A DNA stretch of 64,000 nt from Nitrospira sp. MA-1 (GTDB lineage Bacteria; Nitrospirota; Nitrospiria; Nitrospirales; UBA8639), in contig JAQJDB010000007.1 of assembly GCA_032139905.1 (NCBI GenBank), forward strand, positions 1,550,001 to 1,614,000. Direction: 5' to 3'. The notes beneath the pieces were generated by a model. That model ran no database searches, had not been told where the DNA came from, and worked only from the letters and a program-made list of their open reading frames with translations. Position 1 is the stretch's first letter. Each line of letters starts with the position of its first letter. Of the stretch, positions 1 to 9,945 are shown one piece after another. A program made the position numbers and the translations under genes.

Positions 1-225
1 TATGATTTTTCCATCCCTCAACTAGGCAAAGTCAGTCTCATGTCGTTTGATCCGCACCCTCTTCTTGACCCCCACCCTTACTTTGAATGGTTTTCGACTG
101 ATCAACAACATTATCGCATTGAACTGCAACCGGATGAGGCGTGGGTCATGTCTGGTGATCAACGAGATGTTGTGGAGGGTCAGGCCCAGAGAATTCGCCA
201 AGAGCTGGCACCTCTTTTACCATGA
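1..225 (+). CDS. 3' end of an unrecognised protein gene (partial)
   Basis: The reading frame is open from the first base of the window and stops with TGA at 223-225, so about 74 C-terminal residues are visible and the start lies outside. An internal ATG at 40 is possible, but the frame stays open upstream of it. The visible part is rich in Pro, His, Asp and Gln and has no membrane segment, Cys cluster or catalytic motif I recognise. It lies about 157 bp upstream of hemE on the same strand. That it is coding is inferred only from the open frame and position; no function is proposed. Confidence 0.5.
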   Translation, partial: YDFSIPQLGKVSLMSFDPHPLLDPHPYFEWFSTDQQHYRIELQPDEAWVMSGDQRDVVEGQAQRIRQELAPLLP

Positions 226-382
226 ACGGAAATGGATTGGTGGTATCCCGTCGTATTTAACAGGTAAGAGAGGGAGATCATTTTTGATTAGAAAGACAAT
301 CTGCCGAACATAATAATAACCAGCATCACTTTGTGAACGTTATTGATTGACTCGCTTTTTCTCCATTCGTAGAATGCCAGCC

Positions 383-1414
383 ATGAATGACCGATTTATA
401 AAAGCCTGTATGCGACAGCCTGTAGACCGGACCCCGGTTTGGTTTATGCGTCAGGCAGGGCGGTACATGGAAGAGTACCAGGCTATCCGACGCAAGTATT
501 CGATTTTAGAAGTATGCAAAACACCGGCGTTAGCTGCCGAAGTCACCCTTCAACCGATTAATCGCTTTGATCTGGATGCGGCAATAATTTTTGCGGATAT
601 TTTATTGCCCCTCCAAGCCATGGGATTAAACCTGGAATTTGTTGAGGGGAAGGGTCCGGTTATTGATAATCCGATACGAGGTGAGATGGGCATTGTGGAC
701 CTGCGTCAGGTCGATGGGGAGGCCTTCGCTTATGCCGGGGAAGCCATTCGCCAGACACTTCAGGCCCTCGATAATCGAGTCCCCTTACTTGGATTTGCCG
801 GGGCGCCGTTCACGTTAGCCAGTTACGCCATTGAGGGCGGAAGCTCACGTGACTATGCCCGAACCAAACATTTGATGTTCTCGCAGCCAACCGTGTGGCA
901 TCAATTAATGTCCAAACTGTCTGTGGTTGTCGTGGAATATCTACGGGTGCAAAGTCGAGCAGGCGCCCAAGCTATTCAGCTTTTTGATAGTTGGGTCGGA
1001 AGCTTAAGTCCTGGCGATTATGAAGAATATGTCCTTCCTCATGTTCAAAATATTTTTTCAGCCCTACGCGTTGAAGGGATTCCCCTTATCTATTTTGGAA
1101 CAGGGACGACTGGGCTTCTTCCACTTATGCGAAAGGCTGGAAGCGATGTCATGGGCGTCGACTGGCGTGTTCGTTTGGATGAAGCATGGAGGACCATTGG
1201 GTTTGATGTGAGTATTCAAGGTAATCTGGACCCCCTGGTACTGTTTGCCCCTGAAAAAGAAATCGAGCGTCGGGTGAAGGATATTATGCAGCAAGCTGGC
1301 GGCCGACCCGGTCACATATTTAATTTAGGTCACGGAATTCTTCCTAATACCCCTTTGCACAGCGTTGAATTTGCCATTGAATGTGTTCGCCGGTTTTCCA
1401 CGGCTTCCTCGTAG
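383..1414 (+). CDS. hemE: Uroporphyrinogen decarboxylase (HemE)
   Basis: Cytosolic enzyme that decarboxylates the four acetate side chains of uroporphyrinogen III to give coproporphyrinogen III in haem synthesis. The 343-residue product has the usual family length. The signature segment PVWFMRQAGRYMEEY lies at residues 18-32 and supplies the substrate-binding Arg pair. GFAGAPFTLASYAIEGG and the FDSWVG segment with its conserved Asp follow. The frame extends upstream to a TTG at 347, but the ATG at 383 (MNDRFIKAC) matches the family N-terminus and is preferred; an ATG at 374 is the alternative. It is followed after about 100 bp by hemG, so the two haem genes are probably co-expressed. No hemH is seen between them. 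Confidence 0.96.
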   Translation: MNDRFIKACMRQPVDRTPVWFMRQAGRYMEEYQAIRRKYSILEVCKTPALAAEVTLQPINRFDLDAAIIFADILLPLQAMGLNLEFVEGKGPVIDNPIRGEMGIVDLRQVDGEAFAYAGEAIRQTLQALDNRVPLLGFAGAPFTLASYAIEGGSSRDYARTKHLMFSQPTVWHQLMSKLSVVVVEYLRVQSRAGAQAIQLFDSWVGSLSPGDYEEYVLPHVQNIFSALRVEGIPLIYFGTGTTGLLPLMRKAGSDVMGVDWRVRLDEAWRTIGFDVSIQGNLDPLVLFAPEKEIERRVKDIMQQAGGRPGHIFNLGHGILPNTPLHSVEFAIECVRRFSTASS

Positions 1415-1514
1415 GTGCTTTTTCCTGTCAGCTTTTCCCATCCCTCCATGAAAACCTGTTTATTTCAATTTCTCACCACGTTCTAGCATTTCCTCGTTGA
1501 TTGCTCGAGACTTC

Positions 1515-2996
1515 ATGAGGAAGACACCGTACCAAGTGGTTATTGTGGGAGGAGGGATATCCGGCCTCGCCACGTCGTATGCCATCATGGAAGAAGCTGA
1601 GAAAACCCAGACGGCCGTACAATGCACAGTCGTTGAACGAGATCCCAGATGGGGTGGGAAAATTCTGACACATGTCACAGACAAGTATCTGATTGAAGGG
1701 GGACCTGACTCCTTTCTCACTTCAAAGCCGTGGGCGCTCGAATTGTGCCGGACCCTGGGGCTTCAAGATCAATTAATTTCTACCAACTCACAACACAATC
1801 AAACGTTTTCATTTTGCCGGGGTGCCTTGAGAGAACTTCCACAAGGATTATTGGCCTTTCGGCCACGACGGGTTGATACCCTTGTTTCTAGCGGACTCTT
1901 GTCCTGGGGTGGAATGCTTCGGATGGCGGCCGAGCGCTTTTGGCCAAGGCGGAATCCTTGGCCGGCAGACGAATCAATGGGCGAGTTTTTTCGTCGACGG
2001 TTTGGGACTGAAGCCTTCGAAAACCTCATTGAACCATTGGTGGCAGGCATCTATGCCGGGGATGCAGATGAACTGAGTATTGAGTCGACCTTTCCTCGAT
2101 TTCGCGAATTAGAGCGAGAACATGGCAGTGTCATTAAAGGAATGCGGAAGGCTTTGGGCGCCGCGCCAGCCGCCCCGCGTTCCTCCGGTGATACTCCCAC
2201 GATGTTTATGTCGCTTCGAGGGGGATTAGGGGAGCTCATTCGAACCTTAGTGGAGGCATTGCGCAGACGTGGAGTAGAATTAATTGGAGGTGCCGAGTGT
2301 CAGGAAATTCAGTCTCCGGCTCCTGAGTCTGGCGTATTTCACGTTATGTTGGATAATGGAGATCGGCTTCCAGCTGATGCCGTTGTGTTGGCCACTCCCG
2401 CCTATCAGACCGCTCAGTTGCTTCGTGCCATTCAGCCTGAAGCAGCGAGTCTGTTAGATGGCATTCCCTATGCCTCGACGGCTACGATTTCTATGGCCTA
2501 TCCCCCTGAATCCATTAGGTCGCAGATTCGAGGATTCGGATTTGTTGTTCCTCGAAAAGAACAACGCCCATTGCTTGCGGCAACCTGGACTTCGTTAAAG
2601 TGGCCGGATAGGAGCAGGGCTGGAGAAACTCTGATTCGTTGTTACATCGGTGGTCGAGGGCGAGAGTCGGTTCTTGAGCAGGATGATGACTCACTTGTGG
2701 AGTGTGTTCGGGGAGAATTAACGTCTTTGGTCGGGATCACGACCGCTCCGACCTATACAGAAGTCCATCGATGGAAGCAGGGAATGCCTCAATATGTGCT
2801 CGGACATCGGGACCGGTTGGCGAAGCTTCAGGAACACTTAGCTCATTCGCCAGGTCTCTATGTGACAGGAGCAGGAATGTATGGCATCGGTATCCCTGAT
2901 TGTATCCGAGAAGCCACGAGGGTTGGAAAACAGCTACTACAGGATTATGCTGCTCACCATTCAGCAAAGAAATCTGGACGCACGGTATCCGGTTGA
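1515..2996 (+). CDS. hemG: HemY-type protoporphyrinogen/coproporphyrinogen oxidase
   Basis: FAD-dependent oxidase of late haem synthesis, which oxidises protoporphyrinogen IX (or coproporphyrinogen III in the alternative pathway). The 493-residue product begins with the dinucleotide-binding stretch VVIVGGGISGLATSYA. It has GGPDSF and the NLIEPLVAGIYAGD region typical of HemY-family enzymes, and ends with a GIGIPDCIREA flavin-binding C-terminus. An upstream TTG (1497) is in frame, but the ATG at 1515 places the Rossmann motif at the normal distance. It sits downstream of hemE and 19 bp before the acylphosphatase start. Which of the two substrates is used cannot be told from the sequence. Confidence 0.92.
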   Translation: MRKTPYQVVIVGGGISGLATSYAIMEEAEKTQTAVQCTVVERDPRWGGKILTHVTDKYLIEGGPDSFLTSKPWALELCRTLGLQDQLISTNSQHNQTFSFCRGALRELPQGLLAFRPRRVDTLVSSGLLSWGGMLRMAAERFWPRRNPWPADESMGEFFRRRFGTEAFENLIEPLVAGIYAGDADELSIESTFPRFRELEREHGSVIKGMRKALGAAPAAPRSSGDTPTMFMSLRGGLGELIRTLVEALRRRGVELIGGAECQEIQSPAPESGVFHVMLDNGDRLPADAVVLATPAYQTAQLLRAIQPEAASLLDGIPYASTATISMAYPPESIRSQIRGFGFVVPRKEQRPLLAATWTSLKWPDRSRAGETLIRCYIGGRGRESVLEQDDDSLVECVRGELTSLVGITTAPTYTEVHRWKQGMPQYVLGHRDRLAKLQEHLAHSPGLYVTGAGMYGIGIPDCIREATRVGKQLLQDYAAHHSAKKSGRTVSG

Positions 2997-3015
2997 GGAG
3001 GAACTGAAAGAGCAG

Positions 3016-3306
3016 ATGGAAGAGATTGTTCGGGCTCATGCCTGTGTGAGTGGAACAGTTCAAGGAGTCGGATTTCGAGCATTTGTACAAATGCAGGCCA
3101 ACAGGAGGTCATTGCATGGATGGGTGCGAAACCGCGCTGGAGGAGAAGTCGAATTGGAAGTGGAGGGGCCACACGCCTCTGTTCAGACCTTTCTCCACAC
3201 TCTCCACAAAGGGCCTCCTCTCTCTCAAGTTCTTCAGGTAATAGTTGACTGGAAAGACCCAAACAGGCAAACTGAAGGGTTCCAAATCCTTCGTACTTTT
3301 CTGTAA
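3016..3306 (+). CDS. acyP: Acylphosphatase
   Basis: Small cytosolic enzyme hydrolysing acyl phosphates. At 96 residues it has the normal size for a stand-alone acylphosphatase. The active-site loop GTVQGVGFRAFVQ carries the phosphate-binding Arg, and the conserved Asn lies in the following segment GWVRNRAGGEVELEVEG. The open frame extends far upstream inside hemG in a different frame, so a start after the hemG stop is required. The ATG at 3016 gives the family length and follows a GAGGAGG at about 2995-3001, though that spacing is rather long. It overlaps nothing and is probably co-transcribed with hemG. Confidence 0.88.
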   Translation: MEEIVRAHACVSGTVQGVGFRAFVQMQANRRSLHGWVRNRAGGEVELEVEGPHASVQTFLHTLHKGPPLSQVLQVIVDWKDPNRQTEGFQILRTFL

Positions 3307-3391
3307 GGGATAGAGGGCGGTGCGGATCGGATAATTCCGATATAAAAGTTAGAAGAAACCACAGGTCTTATCAAGATTGAGTAGTTTATCT

Positions 3392-3907
3392 ATGGACTAT
3401 AAAGCGCATATTCGAGAGGTTCCTGATTTTCCTAAGCCGGGTATCCTCTTTTATGATATTACGCCCTTATTAAATAATCCTGTTTGCTTTCGTTCCATTA
3501 TTGATGAATGCATTCGACACTACCAGGATGCCGGTATTACCAGGGTGGTTGGGATTGAATCACGAGGGTTTATTTTAGGAAGCCCATTGGCGTATCACTT
3601 GAATGCCGGATTTGTCCCTGTCCGGAAGCCTGGCAAATTACCGGCCGATGTGTTTGAGGTCAATTATAATTTAGAGTATGGCTCGACGACGTTGTCGATT
3701 CATCGTGATGCGATTCAAGAGGGAGAGCGAGTGCTTGTGGTTGACGATCTCCTTGCGACTGGAGGAACGGCCGGGGCGACAGTCCATCTCATTCGGCAAC
3801 TGGGTGGAGATATTGCCGGCGTGGTGTTTTTAGTGGAATTACTTGGGCTTGAAGGACGAAACAAATTAAACGGGTGTGAAATTCACTCCCTGATTACGTA
3901 TGAATAA
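3392..3907 (+). CDS. apt: Adenine phosphoribosyltransferase
   Basis: Purine-salvage enzyme joining adenine and PRPP to AMP, acting in the cytosol. The 171-residue product opens with the family hallmark VPDFPKPGILFYDITPLL. The PRPP-binding loop VLVVDDLLATGGTAGA lies near residues 115-130, and GIESRGFILG precedes it. The ATG at 3392 (MDYKAHIREV) is preferred over an upstream TTG at 3377 because it matches the usual N-terminus. It is a stand-alone gene, 85 bp after acyP and 112 bp before the zinc-finger gene. Confidence 0.95.
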   Translation: MDYKAHIREVPDFPKPGILFYDITPLLNNPVCFRSIIDECIRHYQDAGITRVVGIESRGFILGSPLAYHLNAGFVPVRKPGKLPADVFEVNYNLEYGSTTLSIHRDAIQEGERVLVVDDLLATGGTAGATVHLIRQLGGDIAGVVFLVELLGLEGRNKLNGCEIHSLITYE

Positions 3908-4019
3908 GGACAAAGACTTTACTCGTATTGCATGATGCAACGGGGAAGGTGTGCGCAGACATTGATCCTCCAGTCGTGTGAGAGAATGGTTAACTTTCGA
4001 AGGAAGAAAGGAATGTAGT

Positions 4020-4523
4020 ATGGCCGAAAGACCAGTAAAGAAAGAAACGAAAGCGACGGTCACCGCCGGGACGAAAAAAACCACAGCAAAAGCCACTTCC
4101 ACAACCCCTGCTCCGCGGAAGCCGGCGAAAGCTCAAACAGAGGATCGTCATGTGGCGTTAAAGGAAATTCTCTTGGCCAAACGGGAAGCGCTGATTCAAG
4201 AAATCAAACAACAGCTTGGTCAATCAGTGACAGAAGAACAACAACGCCGGCTGGAAGCGGCGATGGACAGCGGGGACCAGGCGCTGGTGGATTTGGATCG
4301 CGAAATGGGGATTTCGCTTCAAGAAATGCGAAATCGCGAACGACAACTGATTGATGATGCCTTGGATAGTTTGGATGAAGGCACCTATGGTGTGTGCGCA
4401 GAATGTGGGGGCGAGATCAATGAAAAGCGTTTGCAAGCGCTTCCGTTTGCGCGTTTGTGTGTCGAGTGTAAATCCAAACGAGAACTGATGGAAAAAATTG
4501 AACGATCGGAACAGCGGCAATAA
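4020..4523 (+). CDS. DksA/TraR family C4 zinc-finger protein
   Basis: Probable DksA/TraR-type regulator; family members bind the RNA polymerase secondary channel. The 167-residue product has a C-terminal four-cysteine finger, CAECGG then CVECK (C-x2-C-x17-C-x2-C), after a helical hairpin region rich in Glu and Arg. The first 45 residues form a Lys/Ala/Thr/Pro-rich tail that is absent from classical DksA and looks unstructured. The start at 4020 is supported by GAAGGAAGAAAGG just upstream; a longer frame from 3978 lacks such a site. Whether it modulates transcription like DksA or is a more distant general-stress relative cannot be decided from sequence alone. Confidence 0.85.
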   Translation: MAERPVKKETKATVTAGTKKTTAKATSTTPAPRKPAKAQTEDRHVALKEILLAKREALIQEIKQQLGQSVTEEQQRRLEAAMDSGDQALVDLDREMGISLQEMRNRERQLIDDALDSLDEGTYGVCAECGGEINEKRLQALPFARLCVECKSKRELMEKIERSEQRQ

Positions 4524-4716
4524 TCAGAAGGATTGCTGCATCTGCTCTCTGACCCTGTCTAATTGGGAGTGGCATACACTCATCCAATTCGACAAATGCG
4601 TTTTGCGCCTTCAACTTTCTTTCCAACAAAACCTGAGGCCGTGACTGATTTTTCCTTATACCCCTCTGCTAACCATCTGATAGGCGAGAGGAAAAGGGTT
4701 CAGGGAACATTCTCGT

Positions 4717-5403
4717 ATGCCTAAGTCAAGAATTGTTGTTCTAGCAAGTGGCGGGTTGGATTCCACGGTGACGGCCGCCATTGCCAAATCAGAAGGACAT
4801 GAGCTGTATTTCCTGACTATTGATTATGGACAGCGTCATCGAACGGAAATTGATTGTGCGCATAAAATTTCTGAATATTTTGAGGTCAAAGAACACAAAA
4901 TAGTCCAACTGGACTTACGAACGTTTGGGGGATCGGCCTTAACCGATCAGATACCGGTTCCCGCCCATCAGCCCGCACGGGATCGTGAACGGCAGATTCC
5001 CATCACCTATGTTCCGGCCAGAAATACCATTTTCTTAAGTTTGGCGCTGGCCTATGCCGAGGTGTTGGGTGCCACCAGTATTTTTTTTGGGGCCAACATT
5101 CGTGACTATTCCGGCTATCCGGATTGTCGGCCGGCATTTATTGAGGCATTCAAGGAGGTGGCCCGTCTCGGCACACAAATGGGATTGGAAGGTCGACAGA
5201 TCGACATTCTCGCTCCGCTGCTCTTTTTGACCAAACGTGAAATTATCCAAAAAGGACATGCCTTAGGGGTGCCTTTTCAATGGACGAATAGTTGTTATAA
5301 TCCAGGACGACATAATCAACCGTGCGGACAATGTGATAGTTGCGTAATTCGTCAAGAGGGATTTCAAGAGGCCCAACTTCCCGATCCGCTACTGGCCGGA
5401 TAA
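4717..5403 (+). CDS. queC: 7-cyano-7-deazaguanine synthase (QueC)
   Basis: ATP-dependent enzyme converting 7-carboxy-7-deazaguanine to preQ0 in queuosine tRNA-modification synthesis. The 228-residue product has the PP-loop LASGGLDSTVTAA at its start. It ends with a zinc-binding cluster, NSCYNPGRHNQPCGQCDSC, as in characterised QueC. IDYGQRH and YVPARNTIFLS are further family segments. The gene stands alone: no queD, queE or queF is adjacent. No preQ1 riboswitch-like structure was recognised in the 190-bp upstream gap. A queuosine-precursor transporter-like gene lies elsewhere in the window, on the tRNA-Arg island at 21393. Confidence 0.95.
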   Translation: MPKSRIVVLASGGLDSTVTAAIAKSEGHELYFLTIDYGQRHRTEIDCAHKISEYFEVKEHKIVQLDLRTFGGSALTDQIPVPAHQPARDRERQIPITYVPARNTIFLSLALAYAEVLGATSIFFGANIRDYSGYPDCRPAFIEAFKEVARLGTQMGLEGRQIDILAPLLFLTKREIIQKGHALGVPFQWTNSCYNPGRHNQPCGQCDSCVIRQEGFQEAQLPDPLLAG

Positions 5404-5461
5404 ATATGAGGCTGTGGCCACGTCTGATTGTGACCGAGTATGGGTGTAAAGGAATTTGGAC

Positions 5462-5890
5462 ATGAACCATCATTCTAAAGGGACAATTCTCCGGGGTTTT
5501 GCAGGGCTTCTTTGTTGGTTTGTTATTGGCTGTTCTGAGAATGGGACGAGTGCCGGGGAATCTTCTGCTCCCGCATCCATCGCACAAATATCGGTAGTAA
5601 AAGATCTTCCAACAGAATTCAAAGAAGGCGAGGAAAAATTTAATGCCTTTTGTTCTCCTTGCCATGGTTCCCAAGCCTCGGGAACGGGTCAAGGTCCTCC
5701 ATTAGTTCATAAGATTTATGAACCCAGTCATCATGCGGATTTTGCTTTTCAGCGGGCTGCGGCCCAGGGAGTCAAAGCCCACCATTGGAAGTTCGGGAAC
5801 ATGCCGAAGATCGAAGGCGTGACCGCCGATGATGTCACGCAGATTATTGGCTACATCAGGTGGCTTCAACGCCAAGCAGGAATTTCCTAA
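5462..5890 (+). CDS. Lipoprotein c-type monohaem cytochrome
   Basis: Small class I cytochrome c, presumably a membrane-tethered periplasmic electron carrier. The 142-residue precursor has a hydrophobic signal ending in a lipobox-like WFVIGC, so Cys24 is likely lipidated. The haem motif CSPCH lies near residue 62, and GNMPKIEG supplies the probable axial Met near residue 116. The ATG at 5462 is preceded by AAAGGA at the proper distance; a TTG two codons upstream is less likely. It lies 58 bp after queC with no functional link. Its partner in respiration is not evident from neighbours. Confidence 0.85.
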   Translation: MNHHSKGTILRGFAGLLCWFVIGCSENGTSAGESSAPASIAQISVVKDLPTEFKEGEEKFNAFCSPCHGSQASGTGQGPPLVHKIYEPSHHADFAFQRAAAQGVKAHHWKFGNMPKIEGVTADDVTQIIGYIRWLQRQAGIS

Positions 5891-5999
5891 GGCACCCCAG
5901 GGCGTCGTCCAGTTCGGCTTTCTTCTGTCACCATGGCCATCGTGGGAATACTGCCTGTTGTTTAATCTCACGGATTGACCCCGTTTAAAGCCAGATCCT

Positions 6000-7763
6000 T
6001 CACGGCATACTTCGTTCCAGTTCATTGACCAGTCCTTGGATTCTTGTAAATCCCGCTTGCCAGAAAGTCGTGGAGTTGATATCCACCTGTAGGGGTTTGA
6101 GCAAGTCTTGTGGGCTGGCCGACCCACCTCCTGAAAGCAATTGTAAATATCGAGGGACGAAGGAGGATCCTTCTGTTTGATAGCGTTGAAAAAGCGACAG
6201 TACTAATAAACTGCCAAAGCTGTAGGCGTAGCAATAAAACGGACTGCCAAAAATATGGGGAATGGCTAGCCACTCCCATTGAAACTCCTGGTCCACGGGT
6301 AAGCGAGGCCCGAATTGCTCACGAAGGAGTGCCAGGTAGGTTTGAGCAAGAGCATCAATGGTCGCGCCTTGTTGAACCATCTGATGAGCTTGCCGTTCAA
6401 ATTGAACAAAATAGGCCTGTCGCATAATGGTGGCATACGCATCGTCGAGTTGATCGACAAGAAGTCCCGCCTTGACCTTAGGGTCCTTTTCCTGTTGGAG
6501 AAGTAAATCCGAAAGCAGGTGCTCGCCAAACACAGAGGCCGTTTCCGCCAGAGGGAGCGACGAATGAAATGTGAAAATGGAATGCTCCTTTGCCATCATG
6601 GCATGAACGGCATGTCCCAGTTCATGGGCTAGCGTCGAGACATCACGTGGCTCTCCCGTAAAATTCACCAGTACGTAGGGAGTCTGTGTCGGGAGGACGC
6701 TATAGCAAAAGGCCCCACCCATTTTCCCTGGTCGAATCGCAGCATCAAGATGGTTTTCTTCAAGAACCTGCTTCGCCCGTTGAGCCAATTCAGGGGAAAA
6801 GGCTTGATAGGCTTCCATCACAAGTTCTTTCGCCCTGGCAAATGAATATTTTGATTTCTTCGCCGTGAAGGGAGCATACAAATCGTATCGTTGAAATTGT
6901 TTCATCTTCAGCAGCCGTCCCTTTAACCGAAAATATTCCTGGAAAATGACGGCATTCTTTCGACAGGTTTTGAGCAGAGCATCAACGGCTTTTTCGGGGA
7001 CATCATTTGTGACATTGCGCACGGCCATAGGCGAGGCGTAATGCCGCAAGGTGAGACCTTCATTACCCCAATCCTGAACCAGGCTTTTATACATTTCTCC
7101 AAGAGCATCACGGTGTTCACCGTAGACCTTAAAGAGGGCATGGTAGGCTTCTCGACGAACCGAAGCTAATGGATGCCGGACATATCCCATGAGTTGTTCG
7201 CGGGTCAGACGGGTAGTCCGGCCTTTTATTTTCATAGGAAATGTCAAACTATTCGTGGTAACGCCATACAATGTTTCGAGAGCCTGGCGACCGGTCGTAC
7301 TTTTAATGGTTAAAATTCGTTCCTCAGACTCACTCAAGGTATGCGGTGTGAATCGAGTCAAGGTGTCAAGATGATATCGAAATCGCTCGGCTTTTTCGGT
7401 CAGCCGGGCCGCGTTGGTGGGATCGAGGCTTTGCCACCAGAGGTCAAGAAAGACCAGTCGATTTGAAAAATCTGTCAGTCGGTTCCGTACCTGGGTGTCA
7501 AACGCCCGGGCTTCCTGATTTTTCGTATTTTCCGAAAACCATAAAGACGAAAAAGCCCGCAACGTCGTCATTTGCTCGGTGACGGTTTCGTATTGCTCCC
7601 AGATTTTTTTGAAACGGGCGGCAGAAATATCGGGGCATAAATGCGGTCGTACGGCCTCGAGTTCAGAAATCAGGGAGTCAAGCTTTTTGGTGATCCGCTT
7701 GAAGTCTTTGGTCGGATGGCGCAAGAGACCTTGAAGGTCCCAGGATGGAAGAGTCTTCGACAT
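6000..7763 (-). CDS. pepF: M3 family oligoendopeptidase F
   Basis: Cytosolic zinc metallopeptidase degrading oligopeptides. The 587-residue product carries the M3 zinc motif HELGHAVHAM at residues 380-389 and the downstream ETASVFGEHLL segment with the third (Glu) ligand near 408. The length is normal for PepF. The start at 7763 is well supported: on the minus strand AAAAAGGAG stands about 6 bases before the ATG. The gene lies downstream of tRNA-Ser and serS on the same strand, but 170 bp of repeat-containing sequence separates it from the tRNA. Nothing looks degenerate. Confidence 0.95.
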   Translation of the reverse strand: MSKTLPSWDLQGLLRHPTKDFKRITKKLDSLISELEAVRPHLCPDISAARFKKIWEQYETVTEQMTTLRAFSSLWFSENTKNQEARAFDTQVRNRLTDFSNRLVFLDLWWQSLDPTNAARLTEKAERFRYHLDTLTRFTPHTLSESEERILTIKSTTGRQALETLYGVTTNSLTFPMKIKGRTTRLTREQLMGYVRHPLASVRREAYHALFKVYGEHRDALGEMYKSLVQDWGNEGLTLRHYASPMAVRNVTNDVPEKAVDALLKTCRKNAVIFQEYFRLKGRLLKMKQFQRYDLYAPFTAKKSKYSFARAKELVMEAYQAFSPELAQRAKQVLEENHLDAAIRPGKMGGAFCYSVLPTQTPYVLVNFTGEPRDVSTLAHELGHAVHAMMAKEHSIFTFHSSLPLAETASVFGEHLLSDLLLQQEKDPKVKAGLLVDQLDDAYATIMRQAYFVQFERQAHQMVQQGATIDALAQTYLALLREQFGPRLPVDQEFQWEWLAIPHIFGSPFYCYAYSFGSLLVLSLFQRYQTEGSSFVPRYLQLLSGGGSASPQDLLKPLQVDINSTTFWQAGFTRIQGLVNELERSMP

Positions 7764-7825
7764 ATGTGCTCCTTTTTGAGGCTATAGTGAACGGTATATT
7801 CTATTTGGAAGGGTGGTTGTGTCCT
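7764..7825. other. pepF leader and short spacer
   Basis: This short stretch holds the minus-strand ribosome-binding site of pepF (near 7770-7776). I see no further gene or recognisable promoter. Confidence 0.4.
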
Positions 7826-7936
7826 CCTTCGCTAAAGCTTCGGCGGACAGCCTTCGTCCTTTCTACTTCGGTAGTTTACTTGGTGGAATTTTGGCTCTCT
7901 TCTGTGCTGGCTTGCCAGCCGAAGCCTTGGCGAAGG
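7826..7936. repeat. Inverted pair of a GC-rich mini-repeat beside tRNA-Ser
   Basis: A 23-bp unit beginning CCTTCGCTAAAGCTTCGGC at 7826-7848 recurs in inverted orientation at 7914-7936 (reverse strand CCTTCGCCAAGGCTTCGGC), with about four mismatches, so the pair could fold a long hairpin. Units of this look, which read as FAKASAD when translated, are known from many genomes as dispersed REP-like repeats. The second copy abuts the encoded CCA end of tRNA-Ser, so the tRNA transcript may end in or run through the structure. Whether the unit recurs elsewhere in the genome cannot be judged from this window. Confidence 0.6.
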
Positions 7937-7937
7937 C

Positions 7938-8025
7938 TGGCGGAGGGGGTGGGATTCGAACCCACGGTCGCTTTCACGACGCCGGTTTTCAAGACCGGTC
8001 TATTCGACCACTCTAGCACCCCTCC
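7938..8025 (-). tRNA. tRNA-Ser (anticodon TGA)
   Basis: On the minus strand the sequence starts GGAGGGGTGCTAGAGTGG. It has an anticodon stem around CTTGAAA (anticodon TGA), a long variable arm, the T-loop GGTTCGAATCC and a closing CCCCTCC acceptor strand, followed by G73 and an encoded CCA at 7938-7940. The length of 88 nt with the variable arm is typical of class II tRNA-Ser. It lies between serS and pepF on the same strand, so a tRNA and its cognate synthetase are neighbours. Confidence 0.95.
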
Positions 8026-8285
8026 GAATCATTTAGAGTCAAAAACTTGAGGATTGTTGGTAGGACTGACTCTCACCTAATTGCGGACCTAGCTCTTATT
8101 GCTCGACAAGAGGCTCCTTTTAAAGGGAGATGACTTGAATCTCACCACGCTCATCTCCATACAAGCCTATAGTAGCCGACTGAGGCGGGAATGTGAACTC
8201 TCCGGCTTAAGCAAATTTGTTGAGAGTTGGTGGAAAGATTGTGTCATTTCACCAGTCTGAAGATCACATGCATGTTTGGGGAACA

Positions 8286-9605
<1,320 letters not shown>

Positions 9606-9680
9606 CTATCATGAGTCCCCATCTCAGTCAATGAATGAAAACCTGAAAATCCTTTTCATTCCGGCCGCAGCCTAGCACTC

Positions 9681-9788
9681 ATGCCCTATATCTTTCCTGC
9701 TGAAGACGTGTTTGTGGTCCTGGTGAGTTTGGTCATTGCGGGATTGCTGCTTTTTCGCTGGTATATAACTCAGAATCGTAAGAAATGA
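9681..9788 (+). CDS. Possible 35-residue single-pass membrane protein
   Basis: A short frame opens with ATG at 9681 and stops at 9786-9788. The product starts MPYIFPAEDVF, continues with a hydrophobic helix of about 18 residues (VVLVSLVIAGLLLF), and ends with a basic tail containing RWY and NRKK: one transmembrane helix with positive-inside topology. The hydrophobic design and compact basic end favour a real microprotein, but the ribosome-binding site is weak and there is no homologue I can name. It lies between serS (opposite strand) and rph. Confidence 0.45.
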   Translation: MPYIFPAEDVFVVLVSLVIAGLLLFRWYITQNRKK

Positions 9789-9945
9789 TTCCCGTTGCCA
9801 ACGAAAATAAAAATGCAGATGGTACGTTATCACCATCCTATTAGATCAGCCATTCTTTAAAATTCCTGAGGTTAACGTGTCTGGCGCATTTGTGTTTTGT
9901 CTGAGCCCTCTTTATAATTCAAACCCTTTTTTTTTAATGTGAGGA

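Noticed and set aside
4524-4716. Possible preQ1 riboswitch before queC
   Set aside because: The 193-bp gap shows no convincing preQ1 aptamer pattern; a covariance-model search would settle it.
7745-8050. A 101-codon plus-strand frame with VGFEPT and PVFKTG
   Set aside because: It is the well-known false translation of the antisense strand of tRNA-Ser plus the mini-repeat.
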